A stretch of DNA of 64,000 nucleotides from Cycas panzhihuaensis (Eukaryota > Cycadophyta): the NCBI GenBank assembly GCA_023213395.1, contig CM041465.1, positions 203,863,741 through 203,927,740 of the forward strand, in the 5' to 3' direction. The notes under the pieces were generated by a model. That model had not been told where the DNA came from. It saw nothing but the letters and a program-made list of their open reading frames with translations, and did not search any database. Shown here one piece after another: positions 1 through 11,724 of the stretch. The translations under genes and the position numbers were made by a program. Numbering within the stretch: the first letter of the stretch is position 1; each line of letters opens with the position of its first letter.

Positions 1-37
1 TAGTGCATGGAGATGAAGGATAGATCCACTCTTTTCA
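1..37 (+). repeat. 3' end of the 5' LTR of element 1
   Basis: These bases match the last 37 bases of the 3' LTR at 7015-7051 and end in CA just before the primer-binding site. The rest of this LTR (about 260 bp, judged from the 3' copy) lies upstream of the window. Confidence 0.9.
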
Positions 38-39
38 TG

Positions 40-51
40 TGGTATCAGAGC
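40..51 (+). other. Primer-binding site of element 1
   Basis: TGGTATCAGAGC starts two bases after the 5' LTR end. This is the common plant retrotransposon site complementary to the 3' end of initiator methionine tRNA, which primes minus-strand DNA synthesis. Confidence 0.92.
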
Positions 52-2048
52 TTGCTTCCTTCATATTCCTCACTTGCACTTGCAATGAAGCCATCACTTC
101 CTTCTCCCCCATAATCCATGTGGTGAAGGAGATTGTGAAAGTGGGTTTAGAAATATTTTCAAGTTTTTATCATAGCATATTTAGTATCGTTTGCTTTCCC
201 TTTCTCTTTTGCGGATTTGGAAGCACAATACAAGGAATTGTAAGGCCCAAGGATTCCAATCCTTTGGTAGCCATTTATTATATCTCGTTCTTCTTTTCTT
301 TTCCCTCTTTTTATCCATTTAACAAGGGGAAATACTGCCGAAAATTTTCTAGCTTTTAGAAGAATGATGTAAGGGGAGGTTCTACCCACTTTTTTTAAAT
401 AATTTGGAGCCATTTAAAATATCCATCATTGTATGCTCTCACCTTGCCTATATTGGGATCCTTGTGATCAAAAAATGATGAAAATTTCATATGGTATCAT
501 GTATGAAAGAGATAATAGCAAGCTAAAATTTCTACAGAAATAAAATTTGCTTGCTGAACTTCACAAGTCTGCAAAATCTTCTACAAAGCTCCAATTGACC
601 CAATTCCAATTGCTAAAGATCAGGCTCTGAGTCTAGTTTCCACCACAAAAACCGGCACCCAATTTCGTTGTCGTATGAGAAAGTTATTGTTGTTTTAGTG
701 AACAGTAGTTATTTTTAATAAAAATTCTAAAAAAATATATTCTCCTAATTTTGCGGGACTGCCAAAAATTTTCCAGAACCCATTTGGACCTGATTCTACT
801 TCTTGAAGATGAAGCTCTAAGTCTAGTTTGCAGCACAAAAACCGGCACTCAATTTTGTTATCATGGGAGAAAGTTATTGCTGATTTAATAAAGACTATTT
901 TTTTTTGTATTTAAAAAAAAATGAAGAAATTTTATTCCTTCATTTTATAAGGCTTAAAAGCCCATTGTAAAAGTGAGCAAAAAAACACCTGGATCAGAGC
1001 AATATCCAGTGTCCTCACTCACTTATCAGCATTACATTTCAACACTCCAAAATCACTTCAAGCAAGCACTCTAAAGACACTCCAAGCAAGCACTCCAAGC
1101 AAACATTCTATTTTTCAGTTATGTGTACGTTTGATGCAAATTCGATAATCTTTTCACTCTCCCTAAAAGGAATGCATCACGTACGTTATTTTCTACCATC
1201 TTGTACCTGTTCACATACTCGCCAAGGTTGAGATACCTTGGTTGGCAGAATGTCATGCCATAAAGGAGGTGTGGGTTTCAAGTTGGGACTAGACTAAACC
1301 AGAATATTGGTGAGGTTTGGTTAGGCATACCATCGTGCCTCAATCAGGGATCATCCTGATAACCAACTGGGAAAACTGAAACTTTAAATATAAGATTAAA
1401 ATATACCCAATCGAATATCCGTCATAGCCATGGGTATGCACGTACCACTCTTTAGAGGAGGTATATAACTGTCATTGGTAAACTCAGTGAGGATTGGGAG
1501 TACCTGGGCTCCGTTGTGACTTGGGTTTCATCACCAAGCACAATTGCGGGTATCGCGGGTGAAGGCCAACTTAATTCTATTAGAAGCCTAGGCATCCCTT
1601 CAACAACCTCAACTACATGTTGGACACAAGTTAGAGGTTATTGGGCTGATTATGCATCCTACATTTGAGTTTCAAGTTGTGTACACCCAATGATATCAGC
1701 TTCTACATTGGCCTACAATTTTGTATATTGATCACTTACTTATTTGTAAAAAGTGATCCATAGTATAATCACAATCATAGTGCTTCTCATATTCCTGCTA
1801 TGTCAGGTTAATATTTGCCACAAGTGTTGGTGGCCAATTTTCATCATAGTGCTTCTCATATTCCTACTATGTCAAGTTAATATTTGTCATAAGTGTTGGT
1901 GACTTTTCTCTAAGTTGCTCCCTTCATCTTTGACCAACCATTCTCACTTCTTCTTCCTTCTGCTATACTGCTTGTAAATAGTGATTGGTCATTTGTTGCC
2001 ATCACTTTTATAGTCCCTTGTTCATTTCTTCCCTTCTCAAAAGACACC
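52..2048 (+). other. Long untranslated leader of element 1 with internal repeats
   Basis: About 2 kb lie between the primer site and the gag start and hold no credible reading frame. Two diverged copies of a roughly 75-bp segment containing ACAAAAACCGGCAC lie at 624-700 and 814-890, offset by 190 bp. A 69-bp direct tandem repeat lies at 1774-1903. The 1200-1700 stretch has a different, less AT-rich texture and may be an old insertion. Confidence 0.6.
1774..1903 (+). repeat. 69-bp tandem duplication in the leader
   Basis: ATCATAGTGCTTCTCATATT begins at 1774 and again at 1843. The two copies differ by scattered substitutions, such as GTCAGG versus GTCAAG. Confidence 0.88.
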
Positions 2049-3261
2049 ATGTCTTCACAGTTCAAGCAAAATGTGAAATGCATTCTTAAAGGGAAAGAAA
2101 ATTGGGACATGTAGTTCACTGGTGCCAAAAATGCTGCAAAGTATGAAGGTCTTTGGAGAGATCACTTGCAACCTACACCATTTATTGCAGCTACAGCTAC
2201 TTCAGCTGCTTCTGAAGTAGGTCCTCCAACTGCTCCCACTAAAGTTGCAGCTAAACGCCAATGGGAACTTGATGATGATAAAATCCATGCAGGGATACTT
2301 CTTGTCACTGATTATTCCCTGCATAATCTCATTAATGAAGTTGTACATGATACAACATGGAAAGTTCTTGAAGTTCTTAAGAAGAACTTTGACAGTAAAT
2401 TAGACTTAGAATTTGTTCACTTAGTGCTGAAGATGAACAAATTGAAAATGCAGAAAGGATGCACAAGTGAAACAATCAATCTCCTTCGTCCAATCAAGCA
2501 AGCCATTGATAAAGATTTCAAAACTCAATGTATTACATGGGCTTTCTTGATTCAGTCATGTCTCCAGATCCCAAATTACAAAAATCTACTGGGAAGTCTT
2601 CAATCTAGTGGCACTTTGAAGACCCTAAACTTTGAGGCTCTTGCTAATAAGTTTATTAAATTTGATAAGACCTTTGATACCAACTTTGCCACTACATCTA
2701 ATCTAATTGATGCTGCTTTCGAAGTGGAAGAAGATCTTTTTTATACCAAAAATCAAGGTCAATACTCTTGCAGAGGTGGTAATTCCTATGGAAGAGATAG
2801 AGGTAGACAACAAGGACAACATCCTCTTGCTCAACAGGGTCCTCAACTCCAACAAAAATAGTCTCAAGGCCAAGGCTAAAATAATCAACCTGGACCCAGA
2901 TCCGGTAATCAGAAGACAATGTAACCAGCCCAATACTTCTTATGGGACTAGAAATCAAATAATTGTCTGCCAAAGGTGTAATAGAAAAGGACATTATGCT
3001 AAAAATTGCAGAATTACCATCAACAAACTACTAAGCTATCAACAATGCCACAGTGCACATAATGTTGATAATACTTCTTTTGAAGATGCTTTTTATAGAA
3101 CGCAATTTGCTCATGCACACCTTCAAAGAATTGGGACCACTTCATCAAACGTTGTTGATAGATCCACTAAGTATATTGAGGCTCATTGTGGCTATGCTTA
3201 TTCACTTTTGCCTTCACCACTTGGAGTTGCAAATAGTGCCACCTCAAATACTTCATCTTGA
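2049..3261 (+). pseudogene. Broken gag of element 1 (nucleocapsid with zinc knuckle)
   Basis: Gag forms the cytoplasmic virus-like particle. The likely start at 2049 opens with MSSQFKQN, but codon 22 (2112-2114) is TAG. The frame then stays open to 2861 with a copia-type gag core (WKVLEVLKKNF, LVLKMNKLKMQKG). Around 2840-2870 the reading shifts to another frame, which carries the CCHC zinc knuckle C-x2-C-x4-H-x4-C at 2968-3009 (CQRCNRKGHYAKNC). The stop and the frameshift make it nonfunctional. Confidence 0.85.
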
Positions 3262-3264
3262 ATC

Positions 3265-4639
3265 ATGGATACTGGAGCAACACAACATATGACTTGTCAT
3301 TGCCAGTTCTTTCAGGATTTTGACTCTGAAGTTCGTGGTGTTGTACACATAGCTGACAAATCATCTCAGCCAATTGAAGGACTTGGAACTGTTTGCTTGA
3401 AACTCCCAAGCCTTCCAAATTTTATGCTTGTTGATGTTTTATATATTCCTGCTCTGAAGCAGAACCTACTCTCTCTATCCACCCTTGTCTCTCGTGGTTT
3501 TGATCTTAGTGTAACTGCAAATAATCAAACTCTTTGTGTCATTCACCCTCCTTCAAATGCTGTGGTTATGACCAGAATTCTTGATGGCAAGCTTTTTTGC
3601 CTAACTGACTCACCATCCTCTGAAGCTAGCTATGTTGATGATGACTTTGCTTTTACCACAATCCCAACTCCTCAAAATTTGTCCCAAGCGACCCTATGGC
3701 ATGCTCGTATGGGCCATATCAAAATTGATCATTTAAGAGAACTACATGCCACTCTTCCTGGTATGTCTAGGCTCTCCTCTAAGCCCTTCAAATATGAAGC
3801 ATGTATCATTGCCAAATCTCAAAGACAACCCTTTCCTCATAGTCAATGGAAATCTAACCAACCTTTGTAGCTTGTACACTCAGATATATGCGGTCCTATG
3901 CCCATCCCTTCTCTCAAACAGAAGCGGTACTATATTACTTTCATTGATGATTTTACCAAGAAAGTATGGGTTGGTTTTCTTGCAAAGAGAGATGAAGCTT
4001 TTTCTATGTTTCAAGCTTTCAAGGCCCGCGTGGAAAATGAATCTGGATTCAAGATCAAAATACTCATGACTGACAATGGTAGCGAGTACACGTCCAATGA
4101 GCTTGAATCGTACCTACATCAGCATGGAATCAAACATCAAACCACTATTGCAGGTACACCCCAGCAAAATGGAGTTGCCAAGCGCATGAATAGGACCATC
4201 ATGAACATGGCTCGTGCTATGCTGGTATATAAGAACGTCCCTGTCTATCTTTGGGCTAAGGCTATTTGGACTGCTTTGTATTGCATCAACACTGTTAGTC
4301 CCTCCAAGCTCGGCACCTCTCCACATGAAATGTGGTATGGACAAACCCCCTCTATCTCCCACTTCAAAATTTTTGGCTCTACTTGTTATGCTCACATTCT
4401 GGTGGAACACAGAAACAAGCTCCAAGATAGAGCCCTCCAAGGCATCTTTGTTGGATACCCTATGGACAAAAGGGTACAAGGTTTTTATACCTTCACAATG
4501 CAAAATTATTATCACTAGAGATGTTATCTTTGCAGATATTGAAGATCAATTACTCAGACTTGACTCCAAGATACCTTCATACCGATTTAATGATGTTACT
4601 AAATTTGATGTCCAGATTCCCAACTCGAGGTTTTCGTGA
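3265..4639 (+). pseudogene. Broken protease-integrase part of pol, element 1
   Basis: The aspartic protease motif MDTGATQHM is at 3265-3291. The GAG-pre-integrase motif LWHARMGH is near 3693, although the second Cys of its usual CxxC is lost. A TAG at 3868-3870 replaces the residue before LVHSD. The integrase core follows with the first Asp in HSDICGP and the second in TDNGSEY. The expected catalytic Glu in the NGVAER motif is Lys here (NGVAKR), which should kill strand transfer. The frame shifts near 4460-4520 and coding continues to 4639. Confidence 0.88.
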
Positions 4640-6318
4640 AACCTACTAGCTACACAAGGACAGGCGACCAAATGAGGTAGGCAAAATTGGCACTAGAAGT
4701 GCCCATAGAATAGGGATGCATGAATCACTTTCTGTTGAGCTTGAACCAACAGAACTACACCTTGCTCTTAATGAAGAGCCCCTAACGTACCAAGAAGTTG
4801 TAAACCATGCAGCTTGGAGAAATGCCATGAACGAAGAGTAGCAAACTCTTATCAAGAACGGTACATGGGAGCTTGTTGATCTACCACTTGGAAGAAAGGT
4901 AGTTCAAAACAAATGGGTGTTCAAAAACAAGTACAGATCAGATGACACCCTAGAAAAACACAAGGCAAGGTTGGTAGCAAAAGGATTTACACAAAGGTAA
5001 GCCATCGACTACATTGAAATCTTTGCTCCTACAACCAAGTAGCCTACAATCAGAACTCTTATAGCCTTGGCTACTCAACAGGATTGGAAAATCCACCAAC
5101 TCGATGTTAAGACCGCATTTCTCAATGGGGACCTTAAAGAAGAAATTTACATGGCTTAGCCAGAAGGATACGAGATTGTCGGTCAGGAGCATAAGGTTTG
5201 CAGACTCAGAAAATCCTTGTACGGCCTTAAAAAAGCCCCTTGTGCTTGGTTTACCAAGTTGTCTGAAAGAATGAGGCAATTTGGATATGAGGTTTGTGAC
5301 TATCAAGATATTGATGCAACATTATTCATCAAGCGCCAAAATGATAGTCACTTACCTCTTAATCTTTGTGGATGATATGCTAATAACGGGGAATAGTGAA
5401 CAAGTAATCAGCCAGTTGAAGAAGGACCTTGATAAAACTTTTGAATTGTCTGACCTCGAGTTGATGAAATATTACTTAGGAAGTGAAGTAACTCAAAAGA
5501 ATGGCAAAATCTCTCTCCCAAGAAAAATATATCAACAATCTTCTGACAAAGTTTTAGTTGGAAGGTGCTCAACCAATGGATACACCTATGGAGCCTAATG
5601 TTAAACTCTCAGTTGATGGTGACACCAGTGAGGCAGATGCAACACTCTACAGGCAACTTATAGGTAGTCTCATCTATACTACCAACACAAGGCCAGATAT
5701 TGCACACTCTCTCAGCATTCTTGCAAGATTCATGACAAATCCTAAGCAGAATCATTGGCAAGCTGCAATATGAGTGTTGAAGTACCTGAAGACGACTAGC
5801 AAATATGGTCTATTGTATGAACCCAATGCAGAATTTAAACTTTATGCATACACAGACTCAGACTTTGCCAAAGATAAAGACACAGGAAGATCTACGTCTA
5901 AGTACGTAACATTTCTTTGAACAGCACCAATATCATGGAGATCTAGCCGACAGAAGATAGTTGTAGACTCAACTGCCAAAGTTGAATATATTGCTACTTC
6001 TGAGACAAGCAAGGAGGTGATATGGCTTAGAAAATTGTTGAATACATTAAATGCCACCCAAACAAGTTCTACTAGCTTACATGTAGATAAACAATCTACA
6101 ATCCAAATGGCTAAAAATCCTGTATTTCATGATCGTAACAAACATATAAAAGTACAAAAGTCCACAGGATTAGAGAACTAGTTCATGATAGCACAATTCA
6201 ATTGGAGTACTGCCCCACAGCAGATCAAGTGGCCGATATCTTCACCAAACCATTAAAGAGGGTGAAGTTTGAACAGTTCCGAAGGCAACTCGACCTTAGG
6301 GCCTCCATCTCCGACTGA
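4640..6318 (+). pseudogene. Broken reverse transcriptase-RNase H part of pol, element 1
   Basis: RT motifs read as [45 protein letters not shown] and LYGLKKAP across 4860-5250. The catalytic FVDDML is near 5365-5382 after a frameshift. RNase H motifs follow: LIGSLIYTTNTRPDI near 5660-5700, TDSDFAKDKDTGRST near 5850-5900 and KNPVFHDRNKHI near 6110-6150. At least eight stops (for example YMA-stop-PEGY near 5157) and several frameshifts interrupt it. Confidence 0.88.
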
Positions 6319-6739
6319 TTGAAGGAGATGACAATAGGACCATCATACTCTGTCTCATTCGTGAAAACCTCTTGTGGGTGTGGAAGGACAAGAGCAAGTC
6401 TCTACTTTATCCCATTCATGAAAACCCCTTGTGGGTGCAAAAGGATAAGGGTTGTATCATTTTGAAAAATCAAAACTTGTGAAAACCCGAAAGGGCATGG
6501 GGGATAACCAAATGGTATATGGAGACTCAGTAGATTTCAACTACAAAATTCAATTGTATTGATTGGCTATCTGCCTTCATTTAAAGAGCCGCCTGAGCCA
6601 GGTTAGTAGATTAAAAAATCTGTGGGTTTTCTCCCCCACGAGGGTTTCCCACAAAAGTGTCATAGTAGTTTACTTTGTAAGAGGCTCAAATGAAGACCTC
6701 ATAGGATAGAATAAAATAGGATGAAATGACCTTCTACCA

Positions 6740-6752
6740 TTAAGGGGGAGAT
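6740..6752 (+). other. Polypurine tract of element 1
   Basis: TTAAGGGGGAGAT sits immediately before the 3' LTR and is the expected plus-strand primer for reverse transcription. Confidence 0.8.
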
Positions 6753-7051
6753 TGAAACGGGTTAATGTCACAAGGTCATTACATTAGTTGATTATTTCTA
6801 AAAAAGGGTCTTAAGTGAACTTTAAATTAAATCACTTAAGTGAAATGCACTTTCATGTGCATTATGTGTAATTTCATTTCACCTAACTCTAATGCTCTCT
6901 CTCTCAATATAAAAGTAAAAGCTCAATGGAGGAGGCTCATTCTTACCTCCCCATTTTGTGAGAGCTTCTCTCTTTCTCTCAAGTCTCTCTTGCTCCCATG
7001 TTTGCCTTTGTGTTTAGTGCATGGAGATGAAGGATAGATCCACTCTTTTCA
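6753..7051 (+). repeat. 3' LTR of element 1 (about 299 bp)
   Basis: It starts TGAAACGGG after the polypurine tract and ends TCTTTTCA, matching the 5' LTR remnant at 1-37. Pyrimidine-rich CTCTC runs occupy its second half. The start is set by the polypurine tract because most of the 5' copy is outside the window. Confidence 0.8.
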
Positions 7052-7438
7052 TAAATACATTTCCTTAATCGATTGGTAGTTGGGTACTAGTTGCTTCGAA
7101 GACATGATTGAACGAAATCGAAGTCAGCAATTACTCTTTTTCAACTAAGAAAATTGTGCATTAGATTCTTGAAATTTAAAGATTTCATTGGTCATTGAGA
7201 AAGCATACCAACATTAAAGGTGAAGAGGTTTTCTCTATAATCCATGTCATTTGCTTGCCTACTTGCATTATAGAGGTTCTGAGTTCTATCCTTCCAATGT
7301 TAGAGAGCTAGTTGGAAGGATTAGAGCTCCAAATGGTGACTTTGACGGTTGCATAAAACCTTCCTTGAAAGCTCATTGATCTACTTTTGCACTTCTTTCT
7401 CCCCATTACTCAATTGATAGGGTGCGTGATAGATGACC
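7052..7438. other. Unassigned spacer
   Basis: AT-rich sequence between element 1 and the gypsy remnant. I see no reading frame, LTR termini or repeat that I can support. Confidence 0.4.
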
Positions 7439-9149
7439 CTAGACTCCTCTAGCCAGATGTTGTGACCTACAACCTTGTTCTTTGTTTTTTGGTTTTGTTA
7501 CACCTAATGTGTAAATAACATCACATTTATTGGAGGCCTTCCTTGCTACTCTCTTCAGTTGCATTATCAAGACCATTGCAATGCTTTGTGGCTTGTAGTC
7601 TCCTTGTAGTTGAGGTATTTCTCCTTGGTAGATGAAATCTAAGGTGTGGTTTCCAAATAGAATGTGAACATCAATGGTGTAGAGCCACTCTTGACCAAGA
7701 ATGGCATCATACTTTCCAATTTCCATGATGTCAACATTAAGGATATCATTAAGTCTTGAATGAAGAGGCACTCAAGGGAGATGCTTGTCCCAAACTTGGG
7801 TCCCTGGCCTCTCAATTAATTCTATATCATGAGCATATTCAATTGGTTTGGTGGATAGGTTCAATTTGTTTAGAAAATTAAAGTTGTGAGAACAAATATT
7901 GTCCATCAAGATGATGGCATTTTCATTGTTTATTTTTCCTTTGATTAAGAAAAGGACAATATTCTAAAACTTACCATAGATTTCACGTGTTATCTTGTTT
8001 ACAAGCAACTTTTTGGGTGCTTTGTACCTACATACCACTGAGATTAGTTTGTGTTGTGGCCCTTTTTTACTTCATAATTGTTTTTTTATGGGTCTTTCTA
8101 GCCTTGTTAGGAGAATGGTTTGCTAAGCGGTTTGGTTAATTGCAAACAAAGCACTCCCTATCATTGAGGCTTCTTATGGAAGCTCATTTCTTGGCGCTTG
8201 TCTTTGGATTTGAACTCTAGGAAGTTCTTCTTATGAAGGAGAATTTTTTTTCTTTTCTCTTCTTAAGGCCTTAAAAGGACTTTCTCAATCCTAGCCTAAA
8301 GTTGGTTTCTCCTTGCACATTTTCTACTTCCAAGTTTGCAAGTTTGGCGAGGGTTGTTGCATTCTTGATGGAGTTTTCCAAACCTCCCAAGAGATGATGT
8401 ACTCTGTAAGGCATGAGCATTTTGGGTAGTTTGGGTAAGTGGGAGAAAAGTGCATCCATCGTGTAGCTATAATCTAGCACACACATTCCAATTGTTGAAC
8501 CATGCTAATTTGGATTAAGGCATCTTCATAATTAGTTAAACATACAAATCATTGGATCAAGGTGCTATTCATCTGTCCCTAGGTTTTAATAGGATTTCTA
8601 ATTTTTGCATCTCCATTAGTTATAATGCCATTCCATCAAACTTTTGTAATGCCTTTCAAGGCTAATTCCAACAAGATAATCTTCTTTCAGCCTCCCATGT
8701 CAACAGCTAATTTTTGCATCTCCATTAGTCATAATACCATTCCATCAAACTTTTGTTGTACCTTTCAAGGAAAATTGCAACAACATGATCTTATTTTGGT
8801 CTAAAAACATCAAAAGCAAAAGCATTTTCTATTGAACTGAGCCAAGATTTAAACTCAACTCTTATTCCCTTAACCTGGAATTTTGAAATGTTGATGGATT
8901 TTAGTTACTTAGTGTTCTGTAATAGTTCCCACATATGCTTACTTTTCATTCTTTTATGCCGGTCAGAAACAATATTGGAAGAGGAAGGTTCAACTATGTC
9001 TTGAGGGTTGCTTAATTTTCAAATTTTCAGGTTTTGTATTTTCTTTGCAATGTCTTTAGGTCTTCTTTAAGTTCTTCCATCTATTCCCTTTGTTATGCTA
9101 AGGCTTTAGCTAATTCTTCATTTTGTTGGGCTAATTCGTTTGGATCCAT
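7439..9149 (-). pseudogene. Degenerate Ty3/gypsy gag-protease remnant
   Basis: Minus-strand coding runs from an ATG at 9147-9149 (MDPNELAQQNEELAKALA), a typical charged gypsy gag start just after a primer site. A gag-like piece lies at 8271-8486 (VHHLLGGLENSIKNA), a broken zinc knuckle (ECFVCN) near 8150, and a retropepsin-like segment at 7439-7771 with YDAILGQEWL, equivalent to the conserved ILGxxWL of gypsy proteases. Stops and frameshifts are frequent. No RT or integrase follows below 7439, so the element is truncated. Confidence 0.7.
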
Positions 9150-9163
9150 CTTACACTTCCCTT

Positions 9164-9175
9164 GCTTTGATACCA
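9164..9175 (-). other. Primer-binding site of the gypsy remnant
   Basis: On the minus strand it reads TGGTATCAAAGC, a one-base variant of the initiator-Met tRNA site, 14 bases upstream of the presumed gag ATG. The LTR should lie at coordinates above 9176, but I cannot define its ends. Confidence 0.7.
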
Positions 9176-9543
9176 CTATTACAAGTTCGCTCTCTAAACT
9201 TGGACAATAACCAATATAACATACAAATACAATTACATTCATAAGTTAGATACACATATTAGCAAGTTCATGGTGGAAGAGTGGGCATAAAAAGTGACAT
9301 TGTAAACCAGTATGACTCATGGCATGGGAACACAATGTCTTATAGGGAGACACTGCCAATAAGAAACTTAAATGCATGTTGCCCATAATTATGTTGGATT
9401 AATCTGCACATCCCCATGCTAGATTCCACCCTATGCAATATCCCTCTCAATGGAGTAGCATTCCACAATGTTGGCATGTAAGTGGTGTAAAGGAATCCGC
9501 TTTTGGCCCTATGCCCTTATTTCACAGCACCACTAAGCATGGC
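9176..9543. other. Probable LTR-derived or unassigned sequence
   Basis: By position this should be the 5' LTR of the minus-strand gypsy remnant. There is no second LTR copy in the window to confirm it, and I see no coding signal. Confidence 0.3.
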
Positions 9544-9800
9544 GTTTTTCATGCTAGCTCTTAAGGGTCAAGTCCATTTTCATACTAGGCCTTATCCATC
9601 TAGAGCTCAAACCATTTTCATAATGGCCCAAATGAGCCGTTTTTTATACAAAGCCCATTACCTTACAGAAACCTGGTCCCTTTGCATACCGATCCCACAG
9701 ACCTTGGTCCCTTGTCATACTGGCCTTTAAGAGTTTAGTCCTTCTTCATACTAGCCATTTTTCACAAGAACATTGTCTTTTTCATACCAGCCCTTCTAAA
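9544..9800. repeat. Degenerate tandem array, units of about 25-40 bp
   Basis: Eight diverged units each begin with a version of TTTTTCATACTAGCCC (starting near 9544, 9578, 9616, 9640, 9680, 9711, 9742 and 9777), followed by a variable tail often ending in AAGTCC or GGTCCC. Unit length varies, so it reads as an old minisatellite and not as a gene, although a short plus-strand frame runs through it. Confidence 0.6.
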
Positions 9801-10643
9801 GCTGCAGCTTATGAACATATGCACTCAGGAACACAAGGAGTCACAGATCTATATGATGATTTCCCCATAATAATCTGACTTTCAATGCCACTTATCAACC
9901 TGCAAGTCTAATGGCTTTGGAAGCACCTATGGCAGGCCCGATATGGTCTAAAACAGGTTCTTCTAATGATAATAAAAAGGCACACAATTTTGCTCTTGCA
10001 TTCAAAATTTAACATCACAAACCATGTTTTCCAAGTGAAAAAGCAACAGCATTACAAATATACATACATAAAGATAATCATCATTACCTTTCTATTTTCT
10101 GCAGAATATTACAACCAAATAAAGTGTAAAAGCATGTTAACTTATTTAACATAATTATGTTAATTAAGGTTTTTGCCAAAGGAAACCATCACAGAAATTA
10201 TAACATTAAGTTATGCATTTAAATAGCCTTAAGATGCACAGCATGCTTATTAGAACAAACTAGGCATATGGTATGTATACGTCTTGTGGATATAGATGGT
10301 ACAACTAATTCCTTTTATTCAAACTCAGGGTTAGTACGGTTTATGCATACGCAGTTGTTCAACCCTCATTATTACTCCTGTACAACTTGCATTCTAACAA
10401 CTGCATGGTCCCAATGAGAAAAATCAACTGCCTTGCATTTCAACAACCATATGACCCTCATATATGTGGGTGTACGGCTTGCATGTTAGTGGCCATACAA
10501 ATTTCATAACTACAACCATGCGATCTACATCCCAACAACCATAAAACCTTCATAGATAGAGTTGGGCTCCTGATAATAGCATCTAATGGCATGGATGTAA
10601 TATTAGGGTATAGCATAACTTCAGAAAATAAATGCATGCTTAC
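9801..10643. other. Unassigned intronic or intergenic sequence
   Basis: AT-rich with no convincing coding region. 10380-10560 has loosely recurring CAACAACCAT/CAACTGCATG words that suggest another worn short repeat. Confidence 0.35.
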
Positions 10644-10756
10644 CTTCTGGGCTTTTGTTTCTAGATTTTCCCAAACATGAATTATTCCCTCTTCTAGTAT
10701 TTGTTTATCACAATAAGAACTGCTTCCTCCACCTTCAAGACTACCTTTCTTGGACC
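10644..10756 (-). other. Coding-like segment with splice-like borders, origin unknown
   Basis: On the minus strand an open stretch of 37 codons (KKGSLEGGGSSSYCDKQ, then HVWENLETKAQK) is flanked by TTTTTTAAG before it and GTAAGC after it. Its phase does not fit directly onto the MHX exon at 11588-11724, and the peptide does not resemble MHX. It may be an exon of another transcript, a pseudo-exon, or chance. Confidence 0.25.
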
Positions 10757-11587
10757 CTTAAAAAATGTGTAAGTACCTAATCTATTTCCTTTTAACACAA
10801 ATGATATCTTTACATATTAAGAATTTCTGGATTGTACTATTCCTAGAAAGCCTGGGTTAGCATTGTCAAGAGATCTTGCTAGGGTAAGCTTGGATGCTTC
10901 TTGCATAGTGGCCATTTACTAGCCCTGAACTCTTAAATTGATTATTTTTTACTAATTTTAGGGCAATCCCTGTCATGTAACAATAAAAATCAAGAAAAAA
11001 CTAATTGTGCACTCCTTTTATTCTATAAGCAAATTTTCACTCCTTTTCTCTTGAATGAAGAAGTATCACAAAAGCTGCATTGAATTTTGCATGTGCGACC
11101 CCCTTTCTTTGTTTTTGGTTGTACAAGTGGCACATACTTTCATAGTGGATATTTGGCAGAGCTTGAAGTGCTCTTGGGTCTCTCCATTCTCCTGTGCTCC
11201 TCCTTTTTCTATATGGCTGTTCTTCTCTTTTCTTGCACATCCATGTTACTCCACATACAACAATCAAAATCATGATTTCCTTGTCCTCAGAAACTTATTT
11301 TAAAAATATAAATACAATTGTTTGGTTTTTCCATCTCATCTAGTGGACCCCAAAACCTTCTTGGGACATGCAATTGTGAATGATATAAAATTCATTTGTT
11401 CATGATACACATCACACTCTTTCTTCCCTTCTATATCATTTTCCTCACCATATGCCCACCCTCATTTCATTCCTGGCGACAGCACCAACATTCCAGTTGT
11501 GCCTTGGACATCCAAAGCAATAGTAACCAGATAATGACCACAAACCTGTTCCCAATAAACAACAACCGATTTCTAAGGGAAACTTAC
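10757..11587. other. Non-coding sequence downstream of MHX exon (minus strand)
   Basis: By position this is MHX intron following the exon at 11588-11724. No LTR or repeat was recognised. Short frames on both strands look random. Confidence 0.4.
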
Positions 11588-11724
11588 AATAAGAGCATCT
11601 CGAAACTGTTGAAGCCAAACTGAAAACAAGTTTGCTGCTTCAGAGGCCACTGATTTTTCAAATTCTTCATGTAAAGCAGGAAACTCCACATTTTCTCCAT
11701 CAGGAATTTGCTCAGAGACAGAAC
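11588..11724 (-). CDS. MHX: MHX exon (cytosolic-loop end), vacuolar Mg2+/H+ exchanger
   Basis: The minus strand reads TTTTGCAG, then 137 coding bases, then GTAAGT, which are strong acceptor and donor sites. The two leading bases complete a Ser codon with the last base of the exon at 32526-32686, and the frame is open to a phase-0 end. The peptide includes EFPALHEEFEKSV and FSVWLQQFRDALI. The latter fits the pattern F-x-[IV]-W-x2-Q-F-x-D-A-[IL] that I recall near the end of the large cytosolic loop of plant MHX, before the second transmembrane half. Assignment rests on phase, order, strand and this motif. The intron to the previous exon would be about 20.8 kb. Confidence 0.7.

Larger units (their letters stand above)
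1..7051 (+). mobile_element. Ty1/copia LTR retrotransposon, element 1 (5' LTR truncated by window edge)
   Basis: The domain order is gag, protease, integrase, reverse transcriptase, RNase H on the plus strand, which is diagnostic of Ty1/copia. The last 37 bases of the 5' LTR (ending CTCTTTTCA) recur at 7015-7051 as the end of the 3' LTR. A tRNA-iMet-type primer site follows the 5' LTR and a polypurine tract precedes the 3' LTR. The leader is unusually long (about 2 kb). Gag and pol are broken by several stops and frameshifts, so this is a dead copy. A target-site duplication cannot be checked because the 5' end is outside the window. Confidence 0.93.

Noticed and set aside
39-413. Overlapping frames on both strands at the start of the window
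   Set aside because: They lie in the element 1 leader directly after the primer site and have no recognisable motif.
4114-4515. 133-codon minus-strand frame
   Set aside because: Antisense shadow of the integrase of element 1.
10380-10560. Possible tandem array of CAACAACCAT words
   Set aside because: Spacing is irregular and similarity too weak to call a repeat.
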